Shown: one piece after another, positions 34,640 through 47,640 of the stretch | Position numbering within the stretch: position 1 is the first letter of the stretch | Layout: each line of letters begins with the position of its first letter | Source: Limnanthes douglasii subsp. nivea | Taxonomy: Eukaryota; Streptophyta; Magnoliopsida; Brassicales; Limnanthaceae | NCBI GenBank assembly: GCA_036936605.1 | Contig: JAUPFV010000004.1 | Coordinates: 140,970,973 to 141,034,972 of the forward strand | DNA: 64,000 nt | Direction of reading: 5' to 3' | Made by a program: the position numbers and the translations under genes | The notes under the pieces: model-generated | What the model saw: the letters and a program-made list of their open reading frames with translations, nothing else | Told to the model about the DNA's origin: nothing | Database searches by the model: none

Positions 34640-37600
34640 TTCATTATCATTTTAGCAAGCCTATCAGCTGCCTTGTTAATATATAAGCAAATACCATGTT
34701 AGATGTTATGATTTTCCTATTGAAATTAAGCAGGGGATCTAAACTCCACGGAGCTTTACCTTTGGTGAGAATCTCTATCAAAATTTGTGAGTTTGTTTCT
34801 ATGTAGTCAATTCCCAGGCTTTTGCATATCAATGGACCATCTAACAAAGCTCTTGTTTCAGCCAAGATGGGGTTAAGCTTACCATATAATATGTTGAAAC
34901 CAGCTATTATGTCACTTTTGCTATCTCTTATCATCCTCCACTAGCCTTACCATTAAGAAAACAAGAGCTATCAATATTCAATTTGTAGCTATTTGCTATT
35001 GGTGGTATCCAATTGAATATTAGAAATTTCCTTTCTTTGTTTAGGTGATTGTAGCATCCTATGTCTATGTCTATAGCAACATTTAGGTCTTTAGTCTAGT
35101 AAGACTTATTAAACATGTTGGCCTTATCTAGACCCATTTTTATATATTTAATGTAATTGATGATTTAGGTCTTTAGTTTAGTAATACTTATTAAACATGT
35201 TGGCCTTATCTAGACCAATTTTTATATGTTTAATGTAATTGATGACAAAACTAATTGTATAGTTATAAGCATTAAACTTAGCACAGTTTCTAGCCTTCTA
35301 TAGAACCCAGCAAGTAATAGTATGAATGATTGTTCTAATATGTACATCTTTGTTTACAGACCAAAACCAGCTTCTAATTTGGTAGTCTATAGTCATGTAT
35401 ATTTATACTCTAATACCAAATAAGTTTGAAAAGTAATTCCATACTTCACATGACACCTTACATGATACAAACAAGTGGTTGATATTTTTAGAAGTTTCAC
35501 AAACCTGGCATTTGGAAGCCATAGTGAATTTCCTTTTCTAGAAGAACGAATTCTACAAATATCCAGCTAACGAGAATCCTTCATAGCAGAATATTGCAAA
35601 TTTTAGAGGTTATGTTATTTTAAATTCTCTTGACCATATTAGATTTGTTGCTCTTACTTCTCAATTTGTTCCAAGTATCATTTGTTTAGAATTTTCCATC
35701 AATATAATGTTCATTTAATAGTATATTCCTCATTCTCCTTAATATAAGTTCTCTAAATTATCTGTATATCCGATTGAAGAACATAACCCTTAAGGTTATC
35801 CAATATCTAGCCATCTATGTTCCAAAAGAAGTTGACCTTATATTTACAATACCAATTGCTGTCTTCATTACCAGATATTGTTATAAAATGAGTTGAGCTA
35901 CACTATCTGTTTGTCAAGAAATCAATTTAACCATTGTATAACTTCCAATATCTATATTTCTTTGCTTGGTCTCTAACATTCATTAATCTTTTCCAAGTTT
36001 GAGAATGATTTCTTAAGTAGTAGATCTGAAGTGGATGAGTGTCCTTACAATAAGTAATATGCATATACCTATACCATAATGATTTATGTTATATGAATCT
36101 ATACTAGAGATTACATGAAAAAATATCTTGAAGATCTTGTTTTTGCCTCAAGTTCGGACCTTCTGCTTTATAAGGTCTGCATATTTTCAACCATCTGGTC
36201 CAATTACTAGATTTTTTATTTGTATTAATCGTTATTCCAAGATATAAGATAGGCAGGTTTCTATTTTTAAAGCAAATCTGTACTTTTAGGTTTCAAGATT
36301 TGGACTGGGTTACTCTATAAGAGGTAATGATCTTTGTTTTTCGTTATTTATAGTTTGACCAAATTTCTAGTGTTGTAGCAAGTTACCTAGCTTCTATATG
36401 GATATGATTTTAGAAAATAAGATATTGTCATCGATATTTCTGCCATAGAAAAAAAATCACTTCGCTCTTCAGATATGATTTTAGGAAGGATTAGTGCTAG
36501 TCTATCATTTATGATCTTAAATATAATTATGTTGAGCAATGTATATAGACTATTTGTCCTATAATATTTACAGGCTTGGGGTCCATTGATATTTGGAATA
36601 ATGCATATGATTATGTCCATTATATCTTGAGGAATAACATGTTCATAAAGAAATGCAACTATAGCAGCACACATGCCCCATTAAATGATGTGCCAAAAGG
36701 ATTGGAAGAACATGTTATTGAATCCATCAATGCAAGCTAAACTCATCGAGTTTAGGTTGTTAATAACCTAATAGATATTTTATTAGAAGGAATTTTCATT
36801 ATGAGTCTATTATCCTCTTCTGTTATTATCTTAGAAATAAATACAATTAAATTTTCTGGTTTTTCTTGATTTGGTTGTTCAATAATGATAGTTTCAAAAT
36901 ATAACTCAACAAATTTACCAAGTAAATCTTGATCTGTAATCCATTCTTCTCCATCAAGAATTTGAATTATGTTCCTCTTTCTTCTTTTCTTCACGTAGTT
37001 GTGACATGAAACTGTGAATCTATTCCCATCTGTTAGCCAATTAGCATAAAAAGATTATGCCAATATACTTCTTCTTTAGCAAGTAACTAGAGATGGGTAG
37101 CTTTAGCTTTAGATTACTTGATCCTGTCATTTGTATCTTGAGATTTATCATAGTTAATTTCTAAATATTTAACAACTTATTTGGCATTCAAGACAACATC
37201 AAAATGTTGCTAAAACTCTCCCTGTTCTAGACTTTAAGATCACCTTTTAATCTTTTGATCTTATTCTAAAATACATACATTGGTTTCCCCTTCATTTCAT
37301 GATTCCAACTTTGATCCACCGTATCTAGGAAATCATGATGTTGAATTCATATATTTTGAAATTTAAAGGATGTTTTGACCGTATTGATACCTTGCGAGAT
37401 TGATATATATATATATAAGTAAGTGATCCGAGCATGTTCTGGTCATGTGTTTGACCTAAGTATCTTTAAAGTAATCAACCCAAGAAGAGTTATATATTAA
37501 TATGTCTAACATTTTCCACTCTTCATTATTTGACCATGTATACTTTGTATCAAGTAGCCTGCATCCTCTAGGATGCAATCACTTATACTATCATTAAAGT

Positions 37601-38072
37601 CCTCTATGCTTTCCAAACAAAGAGAAGAATAGCAAAGTTGTTCATGAGGTGAAGAAATGACATTGAATTCACCCATCACAATCCACTTTTTTAAGGTGTC
37701 TGATACAAATCTCAAATTATTCTACATATCTAAACATTGATCCCTAAAACATTTAGCTTATACTATTGTAACCAATAAACCTTTAACCATTATTAAATGA
37801 CCGACCGAACCACGAATAATTTTATAATGGTTCATGATGATATCAACATTAAAAATTTCCTTCCACATAAGCCATATCTTGTTGTTGATATTAGTTGTGT
37901 AGATTTAAAACCAATGTTCCTAACAACTTTATCAAGGTTAGATTTATTAATCAAGGGCTCTTGTAACGTTATAAAATCTATATTTTCTAATTTTTTTAAT
38001 TGACAATAACCTTCTCTTAGAGGCTTTGTTTCTAATGCCTCTAATATTCAAGGTAAGGATTTTAAGGGTCAT
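34640..38072 (-). pseudogene. LINE ORF2 remnant: endonuclease start, partial RT, RNase H
   Basis: The minus-strand ATG at 38072 opens MTLKILTLNIRGIRNKASKR, the expected endonuclease start. Later pieces are WIVMGEFNVISSPHEQ at 37506-37715 (usual MGDFN), an IPNINGPQACKYYRTNSLYTLLNIIIFKIINDRL stretch (usual YRPISL...KIItKiLa.RL) at 36387-36674, LPILYLGITI near 36220-36265, then directly W-KICRPYKAEG. The YVDD box and the rest of the palm region are not found between these last pieces, so a deletion is likely. RNase H pieces at 34647-34934 include PILAETRALLDG and ETNSQILIEI, with NKAADRLAK in a shifted frame. The product cannot be active. Confidence 0.75.
35081..35246. repeat. 82 bp tandem duplication inside the second LINE
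   Basis: ATTTAGGTCTTTAGT(C/T)TAGTAA begins units at 35081 and 35163, which continue in register through TTTAATGTAATTGATGA. Confidence 0.85.
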
Positions 38073-38639
38073 TTGGGATTACTAGAGGATGAACTGTTGG
38101 GCCATTTAATCTTGTGAGCCTTTACTGCTATTATTCCTTTACTTGTTGTACTATTTTCCTCCTTTAATATCTTATAAAGAATTTCTTTGAAATCTTTATC
38201 AATTTCTATTTTGCTAAGAATATGAGAAGATGGCAGACTTCTAGCATTCTTATGATTAAGAGAGTGATGTTCAAAAGCTATATTTTCATAATCAGTTAAG
38301 TTTGTGAGGTTGAATCTTGTTTATATAGACTGAATATCTTCAATTATTCTTACCTCTTTTAGATTTGCATTCTCTTGAGTATAATTGTCCTTACTATGCT
38401 CTTTAGTTAGGTACTTATCATTCATCTTTTAATTCCCTTGCACTATGTCCATATATGTTTTGTTACTATCTTATGTCAGTTTGTACAAACTTTTTTTTCC
38501 CATCATTTTTCTTTCTTAGCTTATTCTTCTCTTCCACTAATTTGGTTGGAGAGTTAGTAGTAGGTAATACCTTATCTTTTATTACTATAGACTTAATATT
38601 AGGAACTCATATCTCATTTTGGTCATAAATCTTTATATT

Positions 38640-39616
38640 AGAACACATTTTTTATTGTTTGCCTTTGTTTTCCTGATCATTGCGTAGTAGTTTTTTTTAT
38701 AGTTAGAGTCCTTGTGTCCTAATTGTTGGCAGAAGACACAATATTTGGGTGTGTCCATATAATTGATATCTGACCAAAATCCATCATTATCCCCGAAGCA
38801 TACCCACATATTATATACAAGTTTCTTAGTAAAATCTAACTTGATCCAGGATTGGAAACAATTGCGTTTAGCCGTGTGCCTCTCAGGGACCCAAATCTCT
38901 AAAGGCTTGATCTATACATGATTTATTGGACATTCATATTTAAGATTGAAAGAAGGTTTCCATTTAAATAACTGCATGAATAGTTCTCCTATCGACCAAA
39001 TATTTTTATTCTTTAACTTAAAAATATCTTCTTGTAAGGTGAATTCAACCAGAATGTGTCTAATATCCTAGTTATCCATATTAACTTCACCTATTTTTTT
39101 CAATATATCTAAAAACTTCTGTATATAGTTAATTTTAGGTGTACCTTTGGTGAACTTTTTGATCATAGTATATTTAGTTAAGGCTAACAGTGTGTCCTTG
39201 TCTTTTGATGTAAATTTATTAGACTGATGGGTGTTCAATTACTGAATCTTTACTTATAAATTTTGTTTCCTCTGCGTAAGACTTCAAATACTTTAATTCT
39301 TGAGTAGAATCTCTCCTTGTGCTCATTTTCATATAAAAATGGGATTATCCCTAAGATCAATTCTTTGTATTCCACTTGAATTATCAATCACTTTTCTGAT
39401 TGGTAGTGCTGGAAATTTGGATTCTAATCTGTCTCGGTTTTGATTTTCTTTAACATGGACTCTTTTTTCCAGGACTGGGTTTGATGAATGAGAGGCGAGA
39501 ACATTTATTTCCTTTGATTGTGACAAGGTTATGCTATTTTTTGTTTTATCTTCTATATTGATCAATATTTCTTGGCAAACAACTAGTAGATATGATGTGA
39601 TGACAATGATTTTCAA
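38640..39616 (-). pseudogene. LINE ORF1 remnant with DUF4283-like region and damaged knuckle
   Basis: The minus strand at 39329-39616 gives an N-terminal linker ending LESKFPALPIRK. Lower down are LTKYTMIKKFTKGTPKINYI near 39120-39185, IWSIGELFMQLFKWKPSF near 38950-39000 and IKPLEIWVPERHTAKRN near 38870-38915, the DUF4283 order. Then CVFCQQLGHKDSNY at about 38700-38745 is a C-x2-C-x4-H-x4-C knuckle whose last cysteine is tyrosine. Stops interrupt. A fragment of this same ORF1 recurs at 44720-44960. Confidence 0.75.
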
Positions 39617-39700
39617 GATTCAGACTCCTTTGTTCCTCGAGCTCTGTTTATTCTTAAATTTCTTAAATACCGCGGTTATATTATTCATCATTTCTATCAG

Positions 39701-40650
39701 AATTAAGTATTAATAAATATTTAAAATTTATTTTATTTTTATCTTACTATAAAAATAGGATTTTGAATATTTATAGTAATATTAAGATTTAAATATTTAA
39801 ATATAATTATCAATTATCACATAATATTTAGCTTTTTTCATAATACTTTAGATACTTTTAATGAGGTATATTTAGATTTTTTTATTGTTTTTCTCTTTAT
39901 GTTATTATTAATTTTTGGTATAGATTTTTTTTTTCCGCAAAGTTATCGCCAACGTGATATTAGTGTGTTACTTTGCTATCAATCGTCAAACTCTTTGACA
40001 AAAATAATAAAAATCATTATCTTGAAGCTTCTTGTATCAACACTAGTTCAACTAGACAAATACATTCATGTACGTTTCTTCTATATTTCTTGAAATTAGT
40101 TAGTTGTTTAAAGTGTGGTTTGTAATTTTTGGTTAGATTATGTGCTAATGGTCTCATGTTGAGTGAGTATTCCACTAAAATTTGATTTAATGAAACCGAT
40201 AATAGACTTGTTTTCTTATTTGTGTTTAGTTGATTCTATTTTTAGTGAGTATTGCACTAAAATATTTATTTCTACTCAAGTTTGAATTTTTGTTGTAAAA
40301 TGATAGGTTATCTTGTTTTAGATAAACGATTTAGAAATTTTAAAATCAAACATTTGTTTCATGAAGAAGGAAATGCAAATGTGAATTGGAAGAGTCCAGT
40401 GATATATGTCAAGTTATTATATTACATTGTATCTTAACAACTTATTCATATAACCTATCTACTTTGGTTACCTTTGGTGAAACATCTACTTCTACCGATT
40501 CTCCCTCCAAACTCGAAAAGAAAATCTAAAAAACAATAATAATATGAAAGATACTGTATATTCGTTGTTTGAAAGTCGGTCATAATAGACGATCATTCCA
40601 ATAGATTTATAACTATGTAATTTTGAAACATTTTATTATTATAATTTTTC
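39701..40650. other. AT-rich intergenic DNA
   Basis: No gene, transposon motif or array is recognised. Confidence 0.5.
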
Positions 40651-43600
40651 AATAGTTGTTGAGGTTATTACAAATGTGAATTGTGAATCAAGTTGTTATT
40701 GTAAATGCGATGAATAATGTATAAAAATATGAAGCAAGTGCAAACGAAGATGTAAGGATAAATGCACAGTGAGAATAAAGATGTAAAGGTAAGTGGAAAC
40801 ATGATGTATAAAAATACTAAGTAATACCCAGTGGGAAAAGGTGAATCATGATATAATTGTAAATACGAATCATGTTATTTTTTAAATAGAAACTTTAAAT
40901 TGATGAGATGAGATTCATGTTTAAAATTAAAATGTAAATTGTTAATGACTGCCAATTAGACATAAAATATTAATATAAATCATTAATACTCAAATGTAAT
41001 ATATATCAATGATATCAATCAAATATAAATCAATTTTGAACAATATATGTTTATGCGTTGATCATGAAGAAAAGTATAAAATATACCTTTTAGCCTCGTT
41101 ATTGCAATGTTTTCATCGTAAGTGTCGGGAATTATATCATTTTTAGAAGAAAAATCTCTAACATACTCACATATTAGTACACCACAATCAATTGTTCCTT
41201 GTGATTGTACTAGGATATCACGTGGGCAATATATCTTTATTGTTGGCCTTTTGGGTATAAATTTTTATAAGATAATTAATCTGCAAATAGTTGGTTTAAA
41301 ACAAGGCTTTAGAAAAACGCGAACTACTATTATAAACATAACCAAAATATGAATCGCAAATGGAGAGTTAATTCAAATGGGAGTTACAAATGAAAAATTA
41401 ATTCAAATTGGAAACTCAATCAAAGAATAAATTCAAATACAAATAAAAGGAAAATATGGTTCACGTTTTAATTGTGAATGAAGAGTTAATTCAAATGTGA
41501 AATTATTTCATTTGCAAAGGGTTATAGATAAATTATAAATAATTGATGTATATTTGGTTTTATCTCCTGTGTATTTCAATTTTCACACCAAAGGGTTATA
41601 GTTTGTGTGTTTTCCTTCATCGAGGTTCAATATAAATAATGATTAGTGGTTGGTTCCACCTCGTGGTGCTAAGGTGTAAATTGGAAAGAGGATCTAAGTA
41701 TAATTCATATCAAGTTTGTAGTAACATTGTCAAAAATATTTGTAACATATCTCTTTTTCGGGATCAATGTATGCATTAAGAAAATGTTTAGATAATTATT
41801 TTTGTTGTTTTAATGATCAATGGATGTTGAAATAATTATAGGTTCTTACCACTGTATGCCCTTAAATAGTTATATATTTACCAAGTCAATTTAGTTCATT
41901 ATTATCGTCAAGCGTATGTATAACACCTTTTTTGGGAAATAATATAGTGGATATAACCATCTATATCTTGTGAATTGTTTTTGCAAAAGTAAATTTTGAA
42001 AGCCTTGATAAATAAAAGACGGAATTAGTTGGATGAAGAATGTTTACCTTGTAGTTAAGTTGATCTTCATTGACTATGTCTATCATATCACTCCCTCAAA
42101 TTTGAATTTATGTTTTAGGACCTAACCATACCCCGGAGTATCCTAATTTTCTCTCATTTGAATCTTGGTTAAGTTGTGGTATTCTTGAACGTCAATTATC
42201 TATTTTTTGGGTTATGAACTTCTCAATTTATTTCCTCACACTCAGATTGTACACCATATATTTATTTGTCATAAATTTACTAATATATTTCTTCTACCAA
42301 CTTTTGCACCAAACCGAGAAACGTTTGACACATTTGGTAATACTACGTGATATAAAGGCAACTTATGAAAGAAGACATACAAGAAGTGCGAATTAAAAAA
42401 GTATAAATTATAATCATAACAAATTATGAATCACGAATTACTACAAATTGTTAGAACCAAACGTGAATCGGGAATGAAGGCTAATACCAATATATTATTT
42501 GTGAACAAAAACGAGAAGGAATTGTGAAGGCATAAGAAAAAGAAAGTGAATGGTGAATCACAAATGAGAGAATAAAGTGCAAATTTCCAAAAGAGGTGAC
42601 AAATGAATTCAAGTTACAAAATAAAACATAAGTAAAACGTGAATTATGAAGTACGTGCTTAATTTTATTATAAGATACTAAGAAAATATATTTAATTTTT
42701 AAACAATATTAAAGGTTTTTTATTATCAAATTTGTACACCATTGACCTTCAATTCGTCATTTGGTTTAGCTCATGCTGTACATATTTTATTTCCTTCTCA
42801 TGGTTTACAACCTGCAAATTCTCTTGGTTTTGACCCTCGACCACCTACTCTTGATTTCGAACATGCATCTTCTCATGTTTAGAATACTTTAGTGACTTTG
42901 CCTTATTTTGAACTTCCACCTATTTATGCAATGCAGGCTGTTCGATAACATTAGCATCCAACTTTATTTCCTTAATAAGTGCATCGTGCAATACATCTTC
43001 TTGAACCTATACATTTTTTCTAGTTTTAAAACTAAACATCCTCATGTTGTGCATCATTTAGTGACTTATTCTCATTTTAAACATGCATATTTTTTCATGG
43101 TGTAGCATGTTCGATAACATCAACATCCAACTCTGCCTCTTAATAAATACTTCATGGACCACATGTTCTTGAACTTGCACCACCTCATGTTCAGCATCAT
43201 GGACCATATAATCTTGAATATTCAAATTAAACAAATTTGAATCACAAATTAAGGAAAACACATGAAACCAAATGCGAATCAAGAATGAAGGCAGACACTA
43301 AAAGCCAAATGCAAATCATGAATGAACATAAATACTATAAACCAAACGTAAATCATGAATGAAGAAAAATACCAACCTACTATTCTTTTTAAGCAACATT
43401 CCATACCTCAACTTGTACATAATCTTCTTGTACTTCAGTGGGTGAATTTTCTTTCTTAAAATGCCTTTTTTGTTTTAGATAAAAGGTAATTTTCCATCAA
43501 TTTCTTTGCGTTTATTTGAGCTAGATTACTTTAAAGCTATTTGCAATATTAGAAAGTTTAGAGTTTTATTTAGCCTATATTGTTCTAACTCTTATCTAAT

Positions 43601-44529
43601 TTTTTCTATGATTTTTTCTTTATTAACAATTGATTGTTGCAAGTCAGCATTTGTGGTTGACAATATATCCACTTGATCGTTTATACCATCTTTTTTCCTT
43701 TTCTAGTGTCTCCATTATGTCCAATTGTTCGATAGGTTGTGAGAGGGTCTGCAACTTTGTTTTCTCTTACAAATTAACAAAATAAAAATAATCAAAACAA
43801 TAAACAATTGTGAATCATGAATAAATTCAAATACCAAAATTGAACATAGAAAAAATTGATTTGAGAATACAAATTGCAAATGAAGATATGTAAAAAATGC
43901 GATCAGCGATGAAGATATAATACCAAATCTGAATGAAGCCAAAATTAGAAATACAAATAAAGACATAATACCAAATGTGAATAAAGGCAAAATGTGAAAT
44001 GTGGCACTTACCTTTTTTCCCAATAATATGTTCAAACGTGTGTTGTCTCCTATTAAATGATAGAATTTTTCATCCATAACCAATACGGTGATCTTGAGAA
44101 GAATAATATTGAGAAACCTAGAAGAAATAGAAGTATAACCACACATTTTACCCTTGTTCTCCCATGTTTCTAAGAGTTGTGGTTATTCCATATTTGGACA
44201 CAAAATAAGTAACCACAAACTTAAATTGATAATGATGAATAAAGTATAAATATGAATCACAATTGAAGAAGAAACCATAAATGTAGATCACGAATGAATT
44301 AAAATCATAAATATGAATTACAAATGTAGAAAAAAGTATAAATGTGAATCGTGAACGATTAATAATCACAAATGCAAATTTGTAACCAATTCCATACTTT
44401 AATCTTCTAATTTATAATTTTGAGTGGTCTGGGTTTAGTTTTTTTTTTTGAAATATCTTCCTCTTATTCATGTTTTAAAATTCTAGAGAATTTAATGGAA
44501 TTTCCTCTTCATCATGCTTCAAACCAAAT

Positions 44530-44710
44530 ATAATATTTATATATATGGTTGTAAGTTGTCTGAATTTGGACCCCATCTTGAAAGAAGATTCTTCGATGTT
44601 GTAGATATTCATGGTTTTCACTACCAAGTACCATTGTTTTTTTAGCAATTTTATCTTTTTTTCTTACTATATCATATATTCCTTTTAAAATATAAAATAA
44701 ATGGTTTTTT
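44530..44710. repeat. Direct duplication, first copy (partner 45065-45250)
   Basis: ATGGTTGTAAGTTGTCTGAA, GAATTTGGACCCCA(T/A)CTTGA, GGTTTTCACTACCA and TTTTTATGTGATTTTTT-type blocks recur in order at 45065-45250. The two copies flank a LINE ORF1 fragment. Confidence 0.8.
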
Positions 44711-44719
44711 ATGTGATTT

Positions 44720-44960
44720 TTTCTCCTATCGACCACATATTTTTATTCTATAACTTACAAATATCTTATTGTAAGGTGAATTCAGTCAAAATATGTCTAA
44801 TATCCTAATTAGACATATTAACTTCGCCTACAAATTTTAATATATCTAAAAACTTCTGTATATAGTTAAGTTTAGGTATACCTTTGGTGAAATTTCCGAT
44901 CATAGTAAATTTAGTTAAGGCTAACAGGTTTTCCTTGTCTATTGATGTAAATTGAATAGA
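44720..44960 (-). pseudogene. Detached fragment of LINE ORF1
   Basis: This stretch matches 38985-39210 closely and in the same orientation, including ATATCTAAAAACTTCTGTAT, GTGAA(A/C)TTT and AGTTAAGGCTAACAG. It is a relic of the DUF4283-like region of the second LINE's family, without the rest of the element. Next to it, 44990-45060 matches 40798-40850 (GTAAAAATACTAAGTAATAC). Confidence 0.8.
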
Positions 44961-45064
44961 CATATATCGTTTTTTATTATGGAAAGGTAAGTGAAAACAT
45001 GATGTGTAAAAATACTAAGTAATACCTAGTGGGAAAAGTGGGTTTAAAAGAAAAAAAAATGGGT

Positions 45065-45250
45065 CATCAATCATGATATATCTTTGGTTGTAATTTGTAT
45101 GAATTTGGACCCCAACTTGAAAGAAGATTCTTTGATGTTGTAGGTCTTGATGGTTTTCACTACCACGTACAATTGTTTTTTTAACAATTGTTTTTTTATA
45201 CTATATCATATATTCCTTTTTTTAAATAGAGGTTTTTTATGTGATTTTTT
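45065..45250. repeat. Direct duplication, second copy (partner 44530-44710)
   Basis: See the matching blocks listed for the first copy. The internal differences are substitutions and a few small indels. Confidence 0.8.
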
Positions 45251-45600
45251 TAATCTTTAATCTCCTAACGAATTGTATATAATCTTGATCTAAAAAAACA
45301 AGCTAGCACGCTTACCTCCAATAAATACAAGTTCATATCATATATGACTTGCATATGTGAAGCACTAAAGACCACAAATGTTAAGCGAGAATCATCAGTA
45401 TATGGAAAACAATATCATGAATAATTACTAAATATAAATCGCAAATCATTAGTCATTCATGAATCGTGAGTTATTAGTAAAGGCTACTCACGACTTACGA
45501 AATTCCAGTAAATTAGAAATGTAAATCGCAAATGAGCATATACTACACATTAACTGGAACTTTGAAATACTATTAAATACAAATCGGGAATGACCAATTT

Positions 45601-46229
45601 TATGTCATTCATTTTTGTATCCCAATTTTTAACCAAATAACATCGAACTTATACAGCATTCGAAGCGTTCAAGAGCATGTTTCACTAAAACATTATATTG
45701 GAAAACCCTAAAAGCAATGTCTTTTTTAAACCCTCTTGTTTACCAAAACTTAAAACATAGAAATTTAAAAACCATGATACAATAGATACCAACAACTATA
45801 TCTAATCATTTTATAAAAATGATAACAACTTACACTTTTGAAATACTAACCGAAGGTTACTCGCAAACCCCTGAAAAATAGCCTTCAATGAACGATTTTG
45901 GACAAAATGAATAGATTAATCACTTGCTTAACGTTTTGAAGTAAGTAAGTGATAAATATGGATTTTGTTTTGCAATTTTTGAGTGTAATTTTTTAATGAA
46001 AAATTGTCTATGTTTTAGAGATATAAGGTAACGGCCAAACCCGAGAGAGAAGAAGCCATAAAAGCTTTTTGTGTTTTAAAAGTCTACGTATTCATAATCA
46101 AACTATATTTTTTTTAGTAAATATCACACAAATATCTTTTAATAACTAATTTTTTTAGATGGTTTTTATAATTTTCTAATATGTAATAGCTATTTTTTTG
46201 TAAAGATAATAATAAATAAACATAAAATA
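45601..46229. other. AT-rich intergenic DNA
   Basis: No gene or element is recognised. Confidence 0.5.
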
Positions 46230-46860
46230 TTGTCTACAAATAAATCGGGACATATCCTAGTAAATAAAGAATGTAAAAACAATTCTTAGGGGAACCCCTC
46301 TCACTAAAGAGACAACACAAGATATGGTGTCCAAGAAATAGAGTAAAATCATACAATAAAATAAGGTAAAGTAAACAAGGGTAACTATGATGGCGAAACA
46401 ACAAGATCTAAAGTAATTTTAGCCGCAAACAAGAACCATCCTAAAACTGAAGGAAAAAACTGTAAAGATCATAAGAAAAACAACAATAACAACAATAAGT
46501 TAGTACTGTTTTAATATGACCAAAGAGTTTTTGTGCCATGGAATCTGTAACAGAAATGCGAAAGAATACGGTACGATATAAAAAAAGCTCAACAAAATGG
46601 AGTCTGAAAAAATTCTAGAGTCATTTCTTGCCAAATATGGTAGATCACCACACATATGGTAGAACACCACACAAAAAAGAGTCCACCAAAAATTACAAAA
46701 GTAGGTAGAAGAGAGAGTTCAGACACAAGCGTTTGTAACCACGAGGCGTAATCCGATGTCAAGTTGGGAAACTTGAGGTTTCTGAAACTAACATCCTATC
46801 TTTGTTAGGAAAAATAATAATCCACCATGATATGGTTAATACCTATTTGATAACTGTTTT
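46230..46860 (-). pseudogene. LINE 3' end: zf-RVT tail and 3' UTR
   Basis: The minus strand near 46640-46720 reads TICVVIYHIWQEMTLEFF, the counterpart of AVTYHVWKERNARIF in the plus-strand LINE fragment at 9316-9908, and near 46520 HGTKTLW matches its terminal QGTKISW. About 290 bp of T-rich sense sequence follows, as in the 3' UTR of that element. The rest of ORF2 is absent. The assignment rests on these two anchors and their spacing. Confidence 0.55.
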
Positions 46861-47640
46861 TTTTTAATAAATTACTAAAATGAGATTACATAATTTATCA
46901 ATAAAATATCTAAATATTTCGGAACTTGCAAAAATTCTCATCTTATATAATTCTTAAATATAGATATATTGAATACCGTCATTCAGACACGATTATTATA
47001 AAATTCGAAAAGTATAATACAAATATTTGAAAAAGTTAAATAATTAAAAAATTATTAATAAAAAAATTAAATCTATTAGTTTAAAAATAATAAAATAAAC
47101 ATTTGAAATAAATAATATTTTTGATAATAGGTATTAACATATAAGATTTTAGTAACCTACAAAATCATATATAGTCCAAAAATCATAAAGACGGGTTGTC
47201 CAATGCATTATTTATAAATACAACTAAAATTTTAGTGTTTAACGTTTTTGTAAAAATATATCTTGTCTCATAGGAATTTACTTTTTTATATTTTACATTA
47301 TCCTATTTTTCATTGTATTTCCTCAAATTGTCATATTTTTTAGACACACATTATTTATTTATTTATTCGTATATTTTTTACTTTTTATCAAACTTAACCA
47401 CTGTTTTCATTGTTTTATCATTCATGTTCACTACTTCACTAATCATATTTTTTACCACTTCTTGTTCCATAATAAGTTATTACTTCAATATTACTGTCCA
47501 ACCTAATTTCGATGACATTTATCATTCGGACAATCACTCTTTAATAAGATTAAATTATTTACTTAAAACACACATAAATTTACTAAAAGTTCAAAAACAT
47601 ACAGCTTATGCAACAATAATACTTTACCCATACAAATTTT
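46861..47640. other. AT-rich DNA, no gene supported
   Basis: A 118-codon plus-strand frame at 47313-47669 is rich in Phe, Ile, Leu, Ser and Tyr. Its composition follows the base bias, and no start context, homologous motif or partner exon supports it as a gene. Confidence 0.5.

Larger units (their letters stand above)
34565..39700 (-). mobile_element. Second minus-strand LINE, internally deleted
   Basis: It has the same layout as the neighbour at 27642-34019: ORF1 pieces from about 39616 down, an ORF2 start at 38072, RT and RNase H pieces, and an end near 34565 where a T6 run may be the A tail. No convincing target-site duplication was found, so the ends are approximate. Part of the RT around the catalytic box is missing and an 82 bp tandem duplication lies at 35081-35246. 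It is older looking than its neighbour. Confidence 0.75.
40651..45600. repeat. Region with dispersed degenerate short repeats, no assigned gene
   Basis: Clusters of a loose motif of the form AAATGTGAATCACGAATGAA occur at about 40680-40800, 41350-41520, 42430-42660, 43230-43375, 43805-44010, 44245-44380 and 45400-45590, often followed by AAATACCA-like strings. Between clusters, 42720-43220 has a minus-strand frame with repeated QVQEHVVHE/VQEDVLHDALIKE-type segments and LDANVIEQ, and 43990-44130 has ITVLVMDEKFYHLIGDNTRLNILLGKK before a possible donor. These could be exons of a decayed gene whose introns hold the repeats, but I do not recognise the protein. Confidence 0.5.

Noticed and set aside
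34560..39720. Target-site duplication for the second minus-strand LINE
   Set aside because: Sequences beside the T6 run near 34568 and beyond 39640 were compared by eye and no shared string longer than chance was found.
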